A DNA stretch of 64,000 nucleotides from Azadirachta indica (Eukaryota > Streptophyta > Magnoliopsida > Sapindales > Meliaceae), in assembly GCA_022749755.1 (NCBI GenBank), contig CM040441.1, positions 22,941,475 through 23,005,474 on the forward strand, written 5' to 3'. A program made the translations under genes and the position numbers. Position 1 is the first letter of the stretch; every line of letters begins with the position of its first letter. Shown piece after piece: positions 1 through 11,183 of the stretch. The notes under the pieces are model-generated. The model was not told the origin of the DNA. It ran no database searches and worked only from the letters and a program-made list of their open reading frames with translations.

Positions 1-1117
1 CATTTTGAGACAGGTCATACATCTTGTTATTCACTATAATGCGAGGATCATGGCAGTACATTTTATTTTTAAAACAGAGAAGTTAAAAATATACAATTTT
101 CTATGTTAGAATTGTCAAATGCCAAAACGACTCAAACAACATCTTTATTTCGAGACAGTTTACTCATTTTATTACTCATTATTGTGTGAGGATTATTGCT
201 GTGAATTTTAACTTTTCGAAAATAGAAAAGTTAAATTGTACAATTTTCGGAGCCAAAATTGTCAAACACGAAATAGACTGAAAAAATAATTTGATTTCGA
301 GACGGGCCACACATCTTGTTACTCACCATTGCGTGAGAATCATTTCGGTGCATTTTATTTCGAAAACGGAAAAGTTGAAAATGTACAATTTTCGGTGCCC
401 GAATTGTCAAAAGAAAACGAACTAGAGAAACGATTTCTTTTCGAGATGTGTCACACGTCTTATTACTCACTATAGCGATGATCATTATGGTACATTTTAT
501 TTCAAAAATGCAGAAGTTGAAAATGTACAATTTTCGGGATTGGAATTGTGAAATGCGAAATGGACTCGAACAACGTCTTTATTTCGATACAGGCCAGTCG
601 TCTTGTTATTTACTATCATGTGAGGATCATTGCGGTACATTTTATTTTGAAACCAAAAAATTTAAAAATGTATGATTTTGGGTGCCAGTTGTCCAATGTG
701 AAACAAACTCGAGAAATGACTTCATTTTGAGACGTGTCACATGTCTTGTTGCTCACCATTGCGTGAGAATCATTGAAGTACATTTTATTTCGAAAATGCA
801 AAAGCAGAAAATATTTGATTATCTGTGTCGAAATTATAAAACGCGAAACAGATCTGAAAAACATTTTCGTTTCAAGATAGGCAGACATCTTGTTACTCAT
901 CATTACGTTAGTATCATTTTAGTGTATTCTATTTCAAAAATGAAAAAATTGAAAATGTACGATTTTCGGGACTGGAATTATCAAACGTGAAACAAATTCA
1001 AAAAATGTCTTTGTTTCGAGACAGGCCACACTTCTTATTATTCACCATCACATGAGGATCACTTTCGTGCATTTTATTTCAAAAATGAAAAAGTTGAAAA
1101 CATACAATTTTCGATGC
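1..1117 (+). repeat. ~145-bp satellite array (left arm)
   Basis: About 7-8 diverged head-to-tail monomers of the same satellite as at 33222-36472. Each monomer carries a block like TTTCGAGACRGGYCACAC, then CTTGTTACTCACCAT, GTGAGGATCAT, GCATTTTATTT, AAAATGTACRATTTTCGG and AATTGTCAAA in that order. Short open frames here are by-products of the repeat and occur on both strands, so no gene is called. The array starts before the window and stops where the LTR beginning TGAAATTTAG is inserted. Confidence 0.9.
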
Positions 1118-2417
1118 TGAAATTTAGTCCTTCGTATAAAAAGAATTTCTTGAACCGCAAGATCATATTCCTAGTCAAATAAGTCATAATATAATCTCTT
1201 TTTCTGTTTTTTTTTTTAAATTGACTGGTTGACTAATTCAAAACTAGCTATATATTCCTTTCCATTAGGATTTCTTTTTCTTAAACAATAGTAATCCTTC
1301 TCGAATAGGAATTCTTGTGGCTAAATTAATTTAATTTCGTACTCCATATTTTATTTATTCTATTCGAATTCAATTGTGCACTTGTATCTTTTTAGCTTTG
1401 CTCTTCAATTCATTGCATTCTAGTGATTTCTTTTATATGTTTTTTTTTTTCTTCCTTTTGAAGTTTTCTTATTTTCTTGGCTCTTCTAATTTTCTTTCTC
1501 ATTGCCGTTTGCCTCAACTAAATCTTTAATGTTCTGATTTTGAAATTGGCCACCATTTAATCGATTGCTCCTAAAATTTGTTGATTTTGATTCTTTAAGA
1601 ATATAAAGGGGGCTGGCTTGAGTGGTAAAAGGAGAGAGTGGTGATAATACCGAAAAATAGAGGTTTGTGGGAAAATTAACATTTGCTAAGGAAAATAGGT
1701 TACTAAGCTCTATGATTAATATTAACAACAAAGGGATACGAAAACATCACCCTAAAATTATTATTAAAAGTTGTAGAGCTTCAAAGAAAACACTCACCAC
1801 TCTATGAAAAATTCTCCAAGAGATACAGAGTATAAAATATAAGAATTTTATTAAACTCAGCTCCAAAACCATTTGATTTCAATACTACATACTTGAAACT
1901 TTTATATAGGCTTTTACAAGGAAAGAAATGTTAAAAGTTAAGCTAACAACTATTAAAAATTTTAATGGTAAGGCCAACAACCATTACCTAACTTTGACAA
2001 ATAAAAAGAAATATTTAAAATTCTTTGAAAATAAGTCAAAATAGATAAGATTTTGAATTATAACTCATCGAATCCTTCTATCATCTAGAAATTAAACAAA
2101 ACACATTGAATTTAAGCTAAAAAATCTTTAAAATCCATGCATCCAAATTCTGCCTTAAAAATGAACATATTGTGAAGAAATTGTCATAACTTTCTCTAGA
2201 GAACTTCAAATGCTAAACCGCAAAATTTTATAGAAAGTTTACTTCTTTAACTTTCCAATGATACCAATCTCTTTCTAAAATATTACTTCAGTGAATATAG
2301 TTTAAATTTCAAAGTTACCCCTCTGACAGTATCTTCACAAGTTAGTAAATTAGGATAATCGTCTTAAACTTATTGACACTTAAGTTCTGTTCTTGATATT
2401 TGGACACTCCTATGTTA
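1118..2417 (-). mobile_element. LTR_E: 3' LTR of a reverse-strand Ty3/gypsy element (G2), copy 1
   Basis: About 1.3 kb. On the minus strand it starts with TAACATAGGAGTGTCC (TGACACGGGAGTGTCC in the related copy at 36473) and ends with TTTCA, giving near-canonical TG..CA ends. It lies directly downstream of the G2 integrase, behind a purine-rich tract (AATCAGGGGAGAT on the minus strand, about 2418-2432) that would be the polypurine tract. The left edge cuts into a satellite monomer. GATGC at 1113-1117 may be the target duplication, but the partner end is lost. Other pieces of this LTR lie at 9885-11183, 24612-24925 and 36473-36911. Confidence 0.7.
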
Positions 2418-2432
2418 ATCTCCCCTGATTAG

Positions 2433-3754
2433 AAAAGACTCATCCTTTACCATAACTTTCTGACAACTCAATCTTGTAAGCATTTTCTCTAATTCGTTGC
2501 AATACCTTAAATGGTCTATCAACTTTAGGCTTGAGTTTAGCATATTTTCCAAGTGGAAAACTTGCTCTTTGAAGATGTATCCAAACTAATTCTCCTTCCC
2601 TGAACTCGACATGCTTGCGATGTTTGTTTGCAGAAAGTCGATACTTATCATTTTGCTTCAAATTTCTGTCACGAACTTGCTCATAAAGCTTTTTGATACT
2701 CTTAGCTTTTTCTTCAGCATCTCCACTAAAGTATTGATGAATTAGAAGTGAAGCTAAATCCATTAGACTGATAGGATTTTTTCCATAAACTACCTTAAAA
2801 GGACTTTGACCAATATATTGGCTAGTTGATCGATTATACGCAAATTCAATTTGAGGCAAAATAACATCCTATTGTCGGATATTCTTACCAACATAACTTC
2901 GTATAGAGAGTACCCAAACTCTGATTTGTCACTTCTATTTGACTGTCAATGTGAGGATGATGAGAAGAGCTAAAATTGATACTAGTGCTAAGTTTTCTCC
3001 ATAGTGTTCACCAAAAGTGACTCAAAAACTTGGAATCTCGATAAAAAACGATTGTTTTTAGAATACCATGCATCTTCACTACCTCTTTAAAATATAAATT
3101 AGCCATATTAGAGGCATCTATTGTTTTGTTGCATAGAATAAAATAAGCCATTTTAGAAAACCTATCACTACCACCATGACAAAATCTTTATTTCTTTGAG
3201 TTCTTGGTCACCCAACAATAAAATCTAGACTAACATCTTCCTATGGAGCATTAGGCATGGTAATGGAGTATATAAACCCGTATTTTATCCATGACTTTTT
3301 GCAACATGGCTAATCTTACACCTTTCCATATGCTTCATTACATCACATCCTAGTTTTGGCCAAAAAAACTTATCTTTCAAGAGAACAAGTGTTTTATCTC
3401 TACCAAAGTGACCTCTAACACAACTATTATGAGCTTCCATGATAATAGACTCTCTTAAAGAACACTGAGGAATGCACAAACAATTACCTGTAAAGAGATA
3501 GCCCTCTTGTCACAAGAATTGCTTGTAAGGATGATTTTCACATTCTGCCCATATCTTGCCAAAGTTTGGATCACTTGCATATAATTCCTTCACAACTTTA
3601 AGGCCTATGACTTTCACTTGCATTGAGGATAGCAAGGAATGTTTTCGGTTAAGTGCATCAACTACAACATTTTGAACTCCAGATTTGTGTTTAATGGTGA
3701 AGTTGAAAGATTGAAGAAATTCAACCTATCCAACATGTCTTCGATTTAGCTTTT
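2433..3754 (-). pseudogene. G2 gypsy pol 3' half: RNase H tail and integrase, copy 1 (broken)
   Basis: Read on the minus strand. The RNase H C-terminus (about 3754-3640, VDAL-like end) is followed by the integrase HHCC zinc finger (open frame 3285-3479, with H..CVRGHFGRDKT and FFWPKL), a decayed catalytic core, and the integrase C-terminal region (2440-2859). The C-terminal region has the conserved IEFAYNRS, PFKVVYG, WIHLQ and PFKVLQRI blocks. Stops and frameshifts separate the pieces, so no integrase is made. Strand transfer during retrotransposon integration is the family role. The frame ends at the polypurine tract of LTR_E. The clade was not resolved; it is a chromovirus-type gypsy by its motifs. 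Confidence 0.8.
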
Positions 3755-3816
3755 TAATGCAAATGAAGTTGCGCAACCACGCAAAAAAAGGAGAAACTCA
3801 CACATAAAGCTGGAGA
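3755..3816 (+). mobile_element. 62-bp filler from the start of LTR_C inside G2 pol, copy 1
   Basis: The segment TAATGCAAATGAAGTTGCGC and the bases after it align with the first ~60 bp of the CRM-like LTR that starts at 58851. It sits exactly between the RNase H tail and the RT block (reverse MPFGL motif) of G2, where several hundred bp of pol are missing. It looks like filler at a deletion junction, or the last trace of an inserted element. Confidence 0.6.
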
Positions 3817-4195
3817 CCAAAGGGCATCACCATCCATTCATAAAGCCTATCTCGAGTTTTAAAAGCAGTTTTTCATTCATCTCCAAGCCGCATTCTGATT
3901 TGATGATAACCACTCCAAAGATCATTCTTTGAAAAGATTTTAGCCCTATGAAATTGGTCTAAAAGATCATCTAAGTGTGGAATTGGAAAGGGATAATCAA
4001 TTGTTATCTTGTTTACCACTTACTATTAACGTACATATGCCACGATCCATCTTTCTTTGGTACTAAAAGTGCGAAAAAACAACACAAAGACGCTTACTTT
4101 CTCAAACCAATCCCTTTACAATCAGCTCATCAACTTGTCTTTATAACTCTTCATACTTTTTTGAACTCATTCAGTAACCTGCCTTGTTTGGTAGA
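3817..4195 (-). pseudogene. G2 gypsy reverse transcriptase N-terminal fragment, copy 1
   Basis: Minus-strand translation gives the RT fingers and palm start: [16 protein letters not shown], [24 protein letters not shown] and LYEWMVMPFGL. The catalytic YxDD motif lies in the missing part. Stop codons interrupt the upstream linker (about 4000-4190). The fragment is cut on one side by the 62-bp LTR_C filler and on the other by the Athila LTR that begins at 4196, so G2 was the target of the Athila insertion. Confidence 0.75.
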
Positions 4196-5110
4196 TGATG
4201 AATGTTTAAAAGTGTAGGTTTATGAAGAGAAATATTATGATTTACACTTAATAATGTCCTTCTATTCTCTAATAATGAAGCATATTCCTTTATATTGAAT
4301 TGTAAAACATGAATTGGACTAAATAGTCGGTTTTGCGCAGGTTTCGTATAATGAGTGTATCTTTTAATCAAATCATCAATTGATACGATTCTTGAGCTGG
4401 ACAAACATAAACTCATCATTTCACAACTTTGTAAGCCAAAGGTTGGACCATTTCGAGCAATTAATGGGACAAAATTGGGCTTCAATAGAACTCAAGCGCA
4501 TCTTTGAACCAGCCCAACATGCTTCTGTATTTGGGCCATATCAAAAAATTATATGGTTGCATGATCTAGAAAGCTGAGAAAGGGATCTAAATTTTTTATG
4601 TTTTGTACTTTCTCAAATTTCAATTGGTCGACTACCAAAAAGAGCGATCATTCTAGAAGGGCGGTGGGAGAAATGCGACTTGAACATCTCTGCCTATTTT
4701 CAATACAACTCATGGTTTAAAACAGCAGTAAGGGTGAGATATGGACCATTAGAAAGATGAGTCATCTATCTACAACTTTGAAGAAGGCTATTTTACAAAA
4801 TTCGATGATTTTTTATGGTCAAAAATATGTTGGAAGTTGGTAGAGCGTGATTAATTGGAAATTGACAAAATTATTTTTCACACATATGAATGTGTTTTTG
4901 TTTTACCTATATAAAGGAAGATGTGGAAGTGAGGAGTAGGAGAATTGTTTTTACCATTTCTGTTTTTTTTTTGTAATTTGAACTTCAATTAAATGATATA
5001 TTTCTAATTTTGTAATTAGGGGTAAGGGTGAACTTTTGATGATTTTATAGTTTTGTTCTTTGATCCTTTGTTCTTTGTTCTTCATTGAGTTAAACTTTTA
5101 AGTTGTAACA
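4196..5110 (+). mobile_element. Athila-type 5' LTR with internal deletion, copy 1
   Basis: Starts TGATGAATGTTTAAAAG and ends AAGTTGTAACA (TG..CA). It is 915 bp long, against 1394 bp for the second copy (12967-14360) and 1393 bp for the solo LTR (40119-41511). The 3' part lacks about 480 bp, joined near 5093. A TATA box (TATATAAAGG, about 4910) and the downstream R/U5-like region are retained. It is followed by a tRNA-Asp-type primer-binding site, so it is the 5' LTR. The flanking pentamer GTAGA (4191-4195) would be the target duplication, but the 3' end of the element is absent. Confidence 0.85.
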
Positions 5111-5116
5111 AGTTTT

Positions 5117-5134
5117 TGACACCGTTGCCGGAGA
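5117..5134 (+). promoter_or_regulatory. Primer-binding site (tRNA-Asp type), Athila copy 1
   Basis: TGACACCGTTGCCGGAGA, six bases after the LTR end. It is complementary, with a few changes, to the 3' end of plant tRNA-Asp, the usual Athila primer. The second copy at 14367 keeps TGGCACCG, closer to the canonical site. Confidence 0.85.
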
Positions 5135-5204
5135 GTACGGTTTGTATAAAGTTTACTAATTCTTATTTAATTTTCTTTTACTAACTTTAACCTCTAACTC
5201 TATG

Positions 5205-6045
5205 ATACGAACCCCGAGTATATTAAACTTGAGACCCAATATCTTTACGCATGGAAGCAACTTCTTGGAAAGCTAAATCAGATTCACCCAAGTCTGTAAC
5301 CCAATTTCAACTTGTGAAATAGAACCTTAGAATAAATACCCTCAAAGTAATTAGCTTTGATTGTAAGAACCTTGATTCAAGTAAGAATCAAAATAAGAGA
5401 AAACACTCAATTTAATTTCATTCAAGAAAAGTAATTGCTGCCTTCATGGGAGCATGTGGCTGAATATATAAGGGTACAGGAGATAAGTAACCCTAATTGG
5501 AGTGTTTGGCCACAAAATTAAACTTATTCTAACTTTAAATAAAATAAATTGAATTTAGGCTTAATAATTACCATTAACAGCCCAAACACATAACAAATTA
5601 TAAATATATGTTTATAAATAAGACTAAAATAGATGATGGGCTTGAACAGCAACTTAGCCCAAACTGGCACATGGAATCCGAAACTTGCATCATGATGACG
5701 ATCTGATTCGAACTGCAATTAAAAGAACTTGAACATGCTTGCTTAGCCTTGAGACATCGTTCGAATATGGTCTTATACAAATTTGAGAAGTTGAATTCCG
5801 TAGAAGCTTTAATCTTCAGGTTTTGCCTTCTTGTACTTGTGTCAATGTTACCAAGCTCTGATTATTGTCTTGAAGTCCAAGCTTGATATTTGACTCTTTC
5901 TTACACTCTTTGAATTGTTGTAAGATCATCCCACAAACCTTGAATCATCCCATTCAATGCATCTTTAAATTTCTTCATTCTTGCTCTTGTAACGGGACCA
6001 TTAGGTAGCTGAATTGGATCATTGCTCTTGTGTGCATCCGTATTT
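5205..6045 (-). mobile_element. Inserted 3'-terminal piece of gypsy family F (ORF tail plus LTR) in the Athila leader
   Basis: This ~840-bp block is present in copy 1 and absent from the equivalent place in copy 2 (14442-14460), where CTCTAACTCTAACTCT is continuous. On the minus strand it begins with a coding tail containing GPVTRARMKKFKDAL (a typical gypsy polyprotein C-terminus). It then contains an LTR-like region matching 24091-24611, with TATATTCAGCC and an LTR end TTCTTACA next to ATCAAAGC (a decayed iMet-type primer site), and a leader ending GGGGTTCGTAT. The repeated CTCTAACT on both sides prevents an exact call of the target duplication. Confidence 0.75.
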
Positions 6046-6503
6046 GCATCACTCTAACTCTAACTTTAACATTTTTTTTATTTACTTGTTGTTATTTATT
6101 TTTATTGGGAGGCTCAACCACCCATTTATATTTACATTATGGTTGGTTCTACATATACCACCTAATTTTTGTTTATTTTTGTTTATGGTAGGCTTTGCCA
6201 CCTTTCTTAATTTTTTCTATTAAGTATTGTGTTGTTATTTTGTTGTTATTTTCATTTACAATAATTTTATTAAGAGGAAGGTTATACCACCTCTTTTCTT
6301 TTTTATTTGTTTTATTGTGCTAACATTTTATTTTATTGTCTTTTATTTTATTGTCTTTTATTATTATTATTATTATTTTTATTTTTTTTTTTATACTTGG
6401 ATGGTATCGTGATCCTCATTCTCATCGATTAGTGAAAGGTAATTTTGAAACCTCCTTTGGAAATTGGTTTGATTTATCTTCAAACTCACACACAACTAAC
6501 ACT

Positions 6504-7507
6504 ATGGCTAAAAATAAAAGTATACATGGAGAAAATGAAAATCATCATGTTCGAACTATGCATGAATATTTGCAATCTCCTCGAAATTCATCTCCTTCAT
6601 GCTTTATTTTTCCGCTTAATGCAAATAACTTCATATTTAAGCCTGGTATGATCCCTTTACTTCCTAATTTCCATGGCTTAGAGTCTGAGAGTTCTTATTT
6701 GTACTTGAAAGAATTTGAGGAAGTATGTGCCACATTATGGATCAAACATGTAGTGAAGAAATAATTAAGCTAAAATTGTTTCCTTTTCCTTTAAAAGATA
6801 AAGCAAAAACATGACTTAATTCATTAAGACCTAGATCTATAGGCACATGGTAAGAAATACAAACCAAGTTTTTAAAGCAATTTTTTCCAATATATAAAAC
6901 GAATGCTTTCAAGAGACAAATCCAAAATTTTTGTCAAAAAGGAGGAAATGAGACCTATTTTCAATGTTTGGAAAGATTTAAAGACTTGTTGAATTCATGC
7001 CCACACCATGATTTTGAAAAATGGCGTACGATCAGTTTCTTTTATGAAGGGTTAACGCCAGAGACAAAACAATTTGTTAAAACAATGTGTAATGGTGAAT
7101 TTTTAGATAAAGACCCAGAAGAAGGTCTAGAGTATTTAGACCATTTAGCTGAGAACTCTCAATTCTGGCAAACCACTAGTTTATCTGAAAATCCAATTAG
7201 ATCTAATATAGCTAGTTCTAGTGTGGGTAAATATAATTTAAGTCAAGAAGATGATTTAAGTGCCAGAATTACAAATTTAACGAGAAAGATTGAAGCCATG
7301 GAATTAAGGAAAGTTAAAGAAGTCAAATTTGTGCATAATGATGAAGTTTGTGAAATTTGTGAAGTCATGGGACATTCCGCTCAAGATTGTCCAAATATTC
7401 CAATTTTTAAAGAAGCGTTGCATGATCAAACAAATTCTATAAATTCTTTCAAAAAGCTTTTTTTTTTCTCTAATTCTCCATATTCTGAAACACACAATCC
7501 TAGATAG
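6504..7507 (+). pseudogene. Athila gag, copy 1 (frameshifted)
   Basis: Starts at ATG 6504 (MAKNKSIHGEN). The first open segment runs to 6764 and contains the FHGLESESSYLYLKEF block. A broken stretch follows (FPFPLKDKAKT with a stop), then a second open segment, 6968-7507. That segment carries the hallmark NSCPHHDFEKW, FFYEGLTPETKQFV and MCNGEFLDKDPEE blocks and a CCHC zinc knuckle (CEICEVMGHSAQDC). Gag packages the RNA and forms the virus-like particle. The frame is lost between 6765 and 6967, so no full Gag can be made. The long T-rich open frame upstream of 6504 is leader, not Gag. Confidence 0.85.
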
Positions 7508-7888
7508 AGAAATCAACTAAATTTTAGTTGAAAAAATGATAATAATGCCCATCCACCACCTCAAAGACCTTCAAATTTTTCATCATATCATTCACCACAT
7601 TTGAAAACTCTTGAGGAAATGTTGCAAACATTCATGTAAGGGCAAACAAGCATAAACAATCAAACATCACAACCCATTAATGATATCAAGAATACACTTT
7701 TAACATTGACCTCAGCTTTGCACAGTCAAGAGAAAGGTAAATTTCCTGCTCAACCACAACCAAATCCAGCAGGTCAATTTCATGTAAGTGATTCTAACCC
7801 AAATGGCACACAACATGAGAATGCCAACTCCATCACTACTCTCTGAAGTGGTAAGGTCATTGATAAAACCATTTCTTTGAAAGAGATT
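7508..7888 (+). pseudogene. Athila gag-protease linker, truncated at a junction, copy 1
   Basis: Decayed coding DNA following the zinc knuckle. It matches 15837-16250 in the second copy up to TTTGAAAGAGATTG, where it stops abruptly and reverse-strand CRM-like sequence begins. No protease, RT or integrase follows in this copy. Confidence 0.8.
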
Positions 7889-9060
7889 GTTGCACTGGGT
7901 ATAAAATCAATTTGATGTTTAATTCCTCAAATTGGAGGTAAATCAGGGGGCACCTCTTTAGGAAAGACATCCTCGAATTCCTACAAAAAAACATAACATT
8001 ACTCAGTAAAGATCTGGTAAGATCGTTAGTACAAAAAAAGGCCTCTTTATATATCAGGGGCTGTTGTGAAAGTAAAGTTCTCTTTATCTCACTTTTTTTT
8101 GCGATGAAATTTATATTTTCCTCTCTCTCACACATCAATGTTGTAACTCTCTCATTTTTTCTCTCACTCTCTTTCACATTTTTGCTTTTCTCGTTTTCTT
8201 TTTTCTTTTCATTTGTTTTTTCATTTTTAATTATTCTTGGACAACTTGTTTTGGAGTCAATGGTACAAGTGATATAAGTTGTCTTTTGATGGTAAAAGAG
8301 TATCTATTAGTAAAACCATCGTGTGTGACTCGTTGATCATTTTGCCATGGTCTGCCAAATAGGATGTGACATGCGTGCATACGTATCATGTCACAAAGGA
8401 CCTCATCCTCATACTTTCTAATAGAAAATGCCACCAACACTTGTATTGTTACCTTAATTTTTCCACAACTGTATAGCCATTGAAGTCGGTACGGTCGTGG
8501 ATGTTTCATGGTAGGTAACAACAATTTCTCCACTAATTCAGTGCTGACCAAGTTGGTGCAACTTCCTCCATCAATTATAACGCTGCAAACTTTGTTGTTG
8601 ACGAAACATCAAGTATGAAACAAGTTTTCCTACTGATCATTTTCTTCTTCCTTAACCTGTGTGCTAAGAGCTCGTTTTGCCACTAATAATTCTCCTTCTG
8701 CAGCATATTGCCCTTCATAGTTATCTTCAAGAGGTGGCATGTCTTCTATTTCGTCTTCTTCTTCTCTTTTCCACTCAATCTCCCCTTGAGTATTGATCAC
8801 CATTACCCTTTTATTCGGGCATTGGCTAGTTATATATAACCCCTGCCTTAACATTTAAAATACTTAATGTCACGATTTCCAGAAGCGGTGGATTCAATGT
8901 TATCTTGTTTTTGCGGCACAACTTGTTTGGTATCTTTAGAGGCTTCAGACTTAGACTTTGTTAATAGAAATTCCTCTTGTGTAAGTGTTGATCTCTGATG
9001 TGGAAATTTTAAATGCTCGCAAGTGCACGAATTATTAATAGCTGATAATAAGTTCACTCC
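7889..9060 (-). pseudogene. CRM-like gypsy gag C-terminus and protease, copy 1
   Basis: On the minus strand, from 9060 downward: gag tail and zinc knuckle (YFKC, a stop, then GYITSQCPNKRV); acidic linker (EEDEIEDMPPLED); protease with the D-G-G active-site form (IIDGGSCTN); the conserved LLGRPW-like block (HILFGRPWQ) and RVTHDGF; a charged Lys/Glu-rich linker; and the start of the RT-preceding segment (FPKEVPPDLPPI-like). Stops and frameshifts break it. It is nearly identical to 55400-56570 and is separated from Athila at 7888 by a sharp junction. Confidence 0.8.
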
Positions 9061-9232
9061 GAGATCAATCTCTTGGGAAATTGTAATGGTTTAAATCCTT
9101 ATTGCTTCTTATTAATTACTAATTTAAGTAAATATAAAATTGTAAATAGACTAATACAATTAAATGACAAATTCAGATTATTCCAATTGAAGTGATTAAA
9201 AAGCTAAATTACAAGAACTTGAAATCAATAAA
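9061..9232. other. Gene-free AT-rich flank beside the first gap
   Basis: Matches 56571-56743 almost base for base. No coding signal. The nearby GCAAGTGCACGAAT box (about 9018) resembles a motif found in the non-coding parts of Athila/Tat retrotransposons. It stops at the run of N. Confidence 0.6.
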
Positions 9233-9332
9233 NNNNNNNNNNNNNNNNNNNNNNNNNNNNNNNNNNNNNNNNNNNNNNNNNNNNNNNNNNNNNNNNNNNN
9301 NNNNNNNNNNNNNNNNNNNNNNNNNNNNNNNN
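9233..9332. other. Assembly gap (100 N)
   Basis: Exactly 100 N, the usual placeholder for a gap of unknown size. The sequence after it restarts inside a block already seen at 572, so order and distance across the gap are not established. Confidence 0.98.
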
Positions 9333-9884
9333 AACAACGTCTTTATTTCGATACAGGCCAGTCGTCTTGTTATTTACTATCATGTGAGGATCATTGCGGT
9401 ACATTTTATTTTGAAACCAAAAAATTTAAAAATGTATGATTTTGGGTGCCAGTTGTCCAATGTGAAACAAACTCGAGAAATGACTTCATTTTGAGACGTG
9501 TCACATGTCTTGTTGCTCACCATTGCGTGAGAATCATTGAAGTACATTTTATTTCAAAAATGCAAAAGCAGAAAATATTTGATTATCTGTGTCGAAATTA
9601 TAAAACGCGAAACAGATCTGAAAAACATTTTCGTTTCAAGATAGGCAGACATCTTGTTACTCATCATTACGTTAGTATCATTTTAGTGTATTCTATTTCA
9701 AAAATGAAAAAATTGAAAATGTACGATTTTCGGGACTGGAATTATCAAACGTGAAACAAATTCAAAAAATGTCTTTGTTTCGAGACAGGCCACACTTCTT
9801 ATTATTCACCATCACATGAGGATCACTTTCGTGCATGCATTTATTTCAAAAATGAAAAAGTTGAAAACATACAATTTTCGATGC
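9333..9884 (+). repeat. ~145-bp satellite array, second copy of 572-1117
   Basis: About four monomers, nearly identical to 572-1117. One small difference is GTGCATGCATTTATTTC at about 9832. It ends at the same LTR_E junction as the first copy. Confidence 0.9.
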
Positions 9885-11183
9885 TGAAATTTAGTCCTTC
9901 GTATAAAAAAATTTCTTGAACCGCAAGATCATATTCCTAGTCAAATAAGTCATAATATAATCTCTTTTTCTGTTTTTTTTTTTTAAATTGACTGGTTGAC
10001 TAATTCAAAACTAGCTATATATTCCTTTCCATTAGGATTTCTTTTTCTTAAACAATAGTAATCCTTCTCGAATAGGAATTCTTGTGGCTAAATTAATTTA
10101 ATTTCGTACTCCATATTTTATTTATTCTATTCGAATTCAATTGTGCACTTGTATCTTTTTAGCTTTGCTCTTCAATTCATTGCATTCTAGTGATTTCTTT
10201 TATATGTTTTTTTTCTTCCTTTTGAAGTTTTCTTATTTTCTTGGCTCTTCTAATTTTCTTTCTCATTGCCGTTTGCCTCAACTAAATCTTTAATGTTCTG
10301 ATTTTGAAATTGGCCACCATTTAATCGATTGCTCCTAAAATTTGTTTTTGATTTTGATTCTTTAAGAATATAAAGGGGGCTGGCTTGAGTGGTAAAAGGA
10401 GAGAGTGGTGATAATACCGAAAAATAGAGGTTTGTGGGAAAATTAACATTTGCTAAGGAAAATAGGTTACTAAGCTCTATGATTAATATTAACAACAAAG
10501 GGATACGAAAACATCACCCTAAAATTATTATTAAAAGTTGTAGAGCTTCAAAGAAAACACTCACCACTCTATGAAAAATTCTCCAAGAGATACAGAGTAT
10601 AAAATATAAGAATTTTATTAAACTCAGCTCCAAAACCATTTGATTTCAATACTACATACTTGAAACTTTTATATAGGCTTTTACAAGGAAAGAAATGTTA
10701 AAAGTTAAGCTAACAACTATTAAAAATTTTAATGGTAAGGCCAACAACCATTACCTAACTTTGACAAATAAAAAGAAATATTTAAATTCTTTGAAAATAA
10801 GTCAAAATAGATAAGATTTTGAATTATAACTCATCGAATCCTTCTATCATCTAGAAATTAAACAAAACACATTGAATTTAAGCTAAAAAATCTTTAAAAT
10901 CCATGCATCCAAATTCTGCCTTAAAAATGAACATATTGTGAAGAAATTGTCATAACTTTCTCTAGAGAACTTCAAATGCTAAACCGCAAAATTTTATAGA
11001 AAGTTTACTTCTTTAACTTTCCAATGATACCAATCTCTTTCTAAAATATTACTTCAGTGAATATAGTTTAAATTTCAAAGTTACCCCTCTGACAGTATCT
11101 TCACAAGTTAGTAAATTAGGATAATCGTCTTAAACTTATTGACACTTAAGTTCTGTTCTTGATATTTGGACACTCCTATGTTA
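9885..11183 (-). mobile_element. LTR_E: 3' LTR of G2, copy 2
   Basis: Collinear with 1118-2417, with a few single-base changes and small indels in poly-T runs. Same minus-strand start (TAACATAGGAGTGTCC) and end. Confidence 0.7.

Noticed and set aside
4171..4577. Short frames shared at four places (4171, 12942, 18065, 40256)
   Set aside because: They are the same Athila LTR start read in different orientations, not a gene family.
6014..6412. Phe/Tyr-rich open frames resembling membrane proteins in the Athila leader
   Set aside because: Low-complexity T-rich DNA with TAT repeats; the second copy has a different frame structure. No signal peptide or conserved domain.
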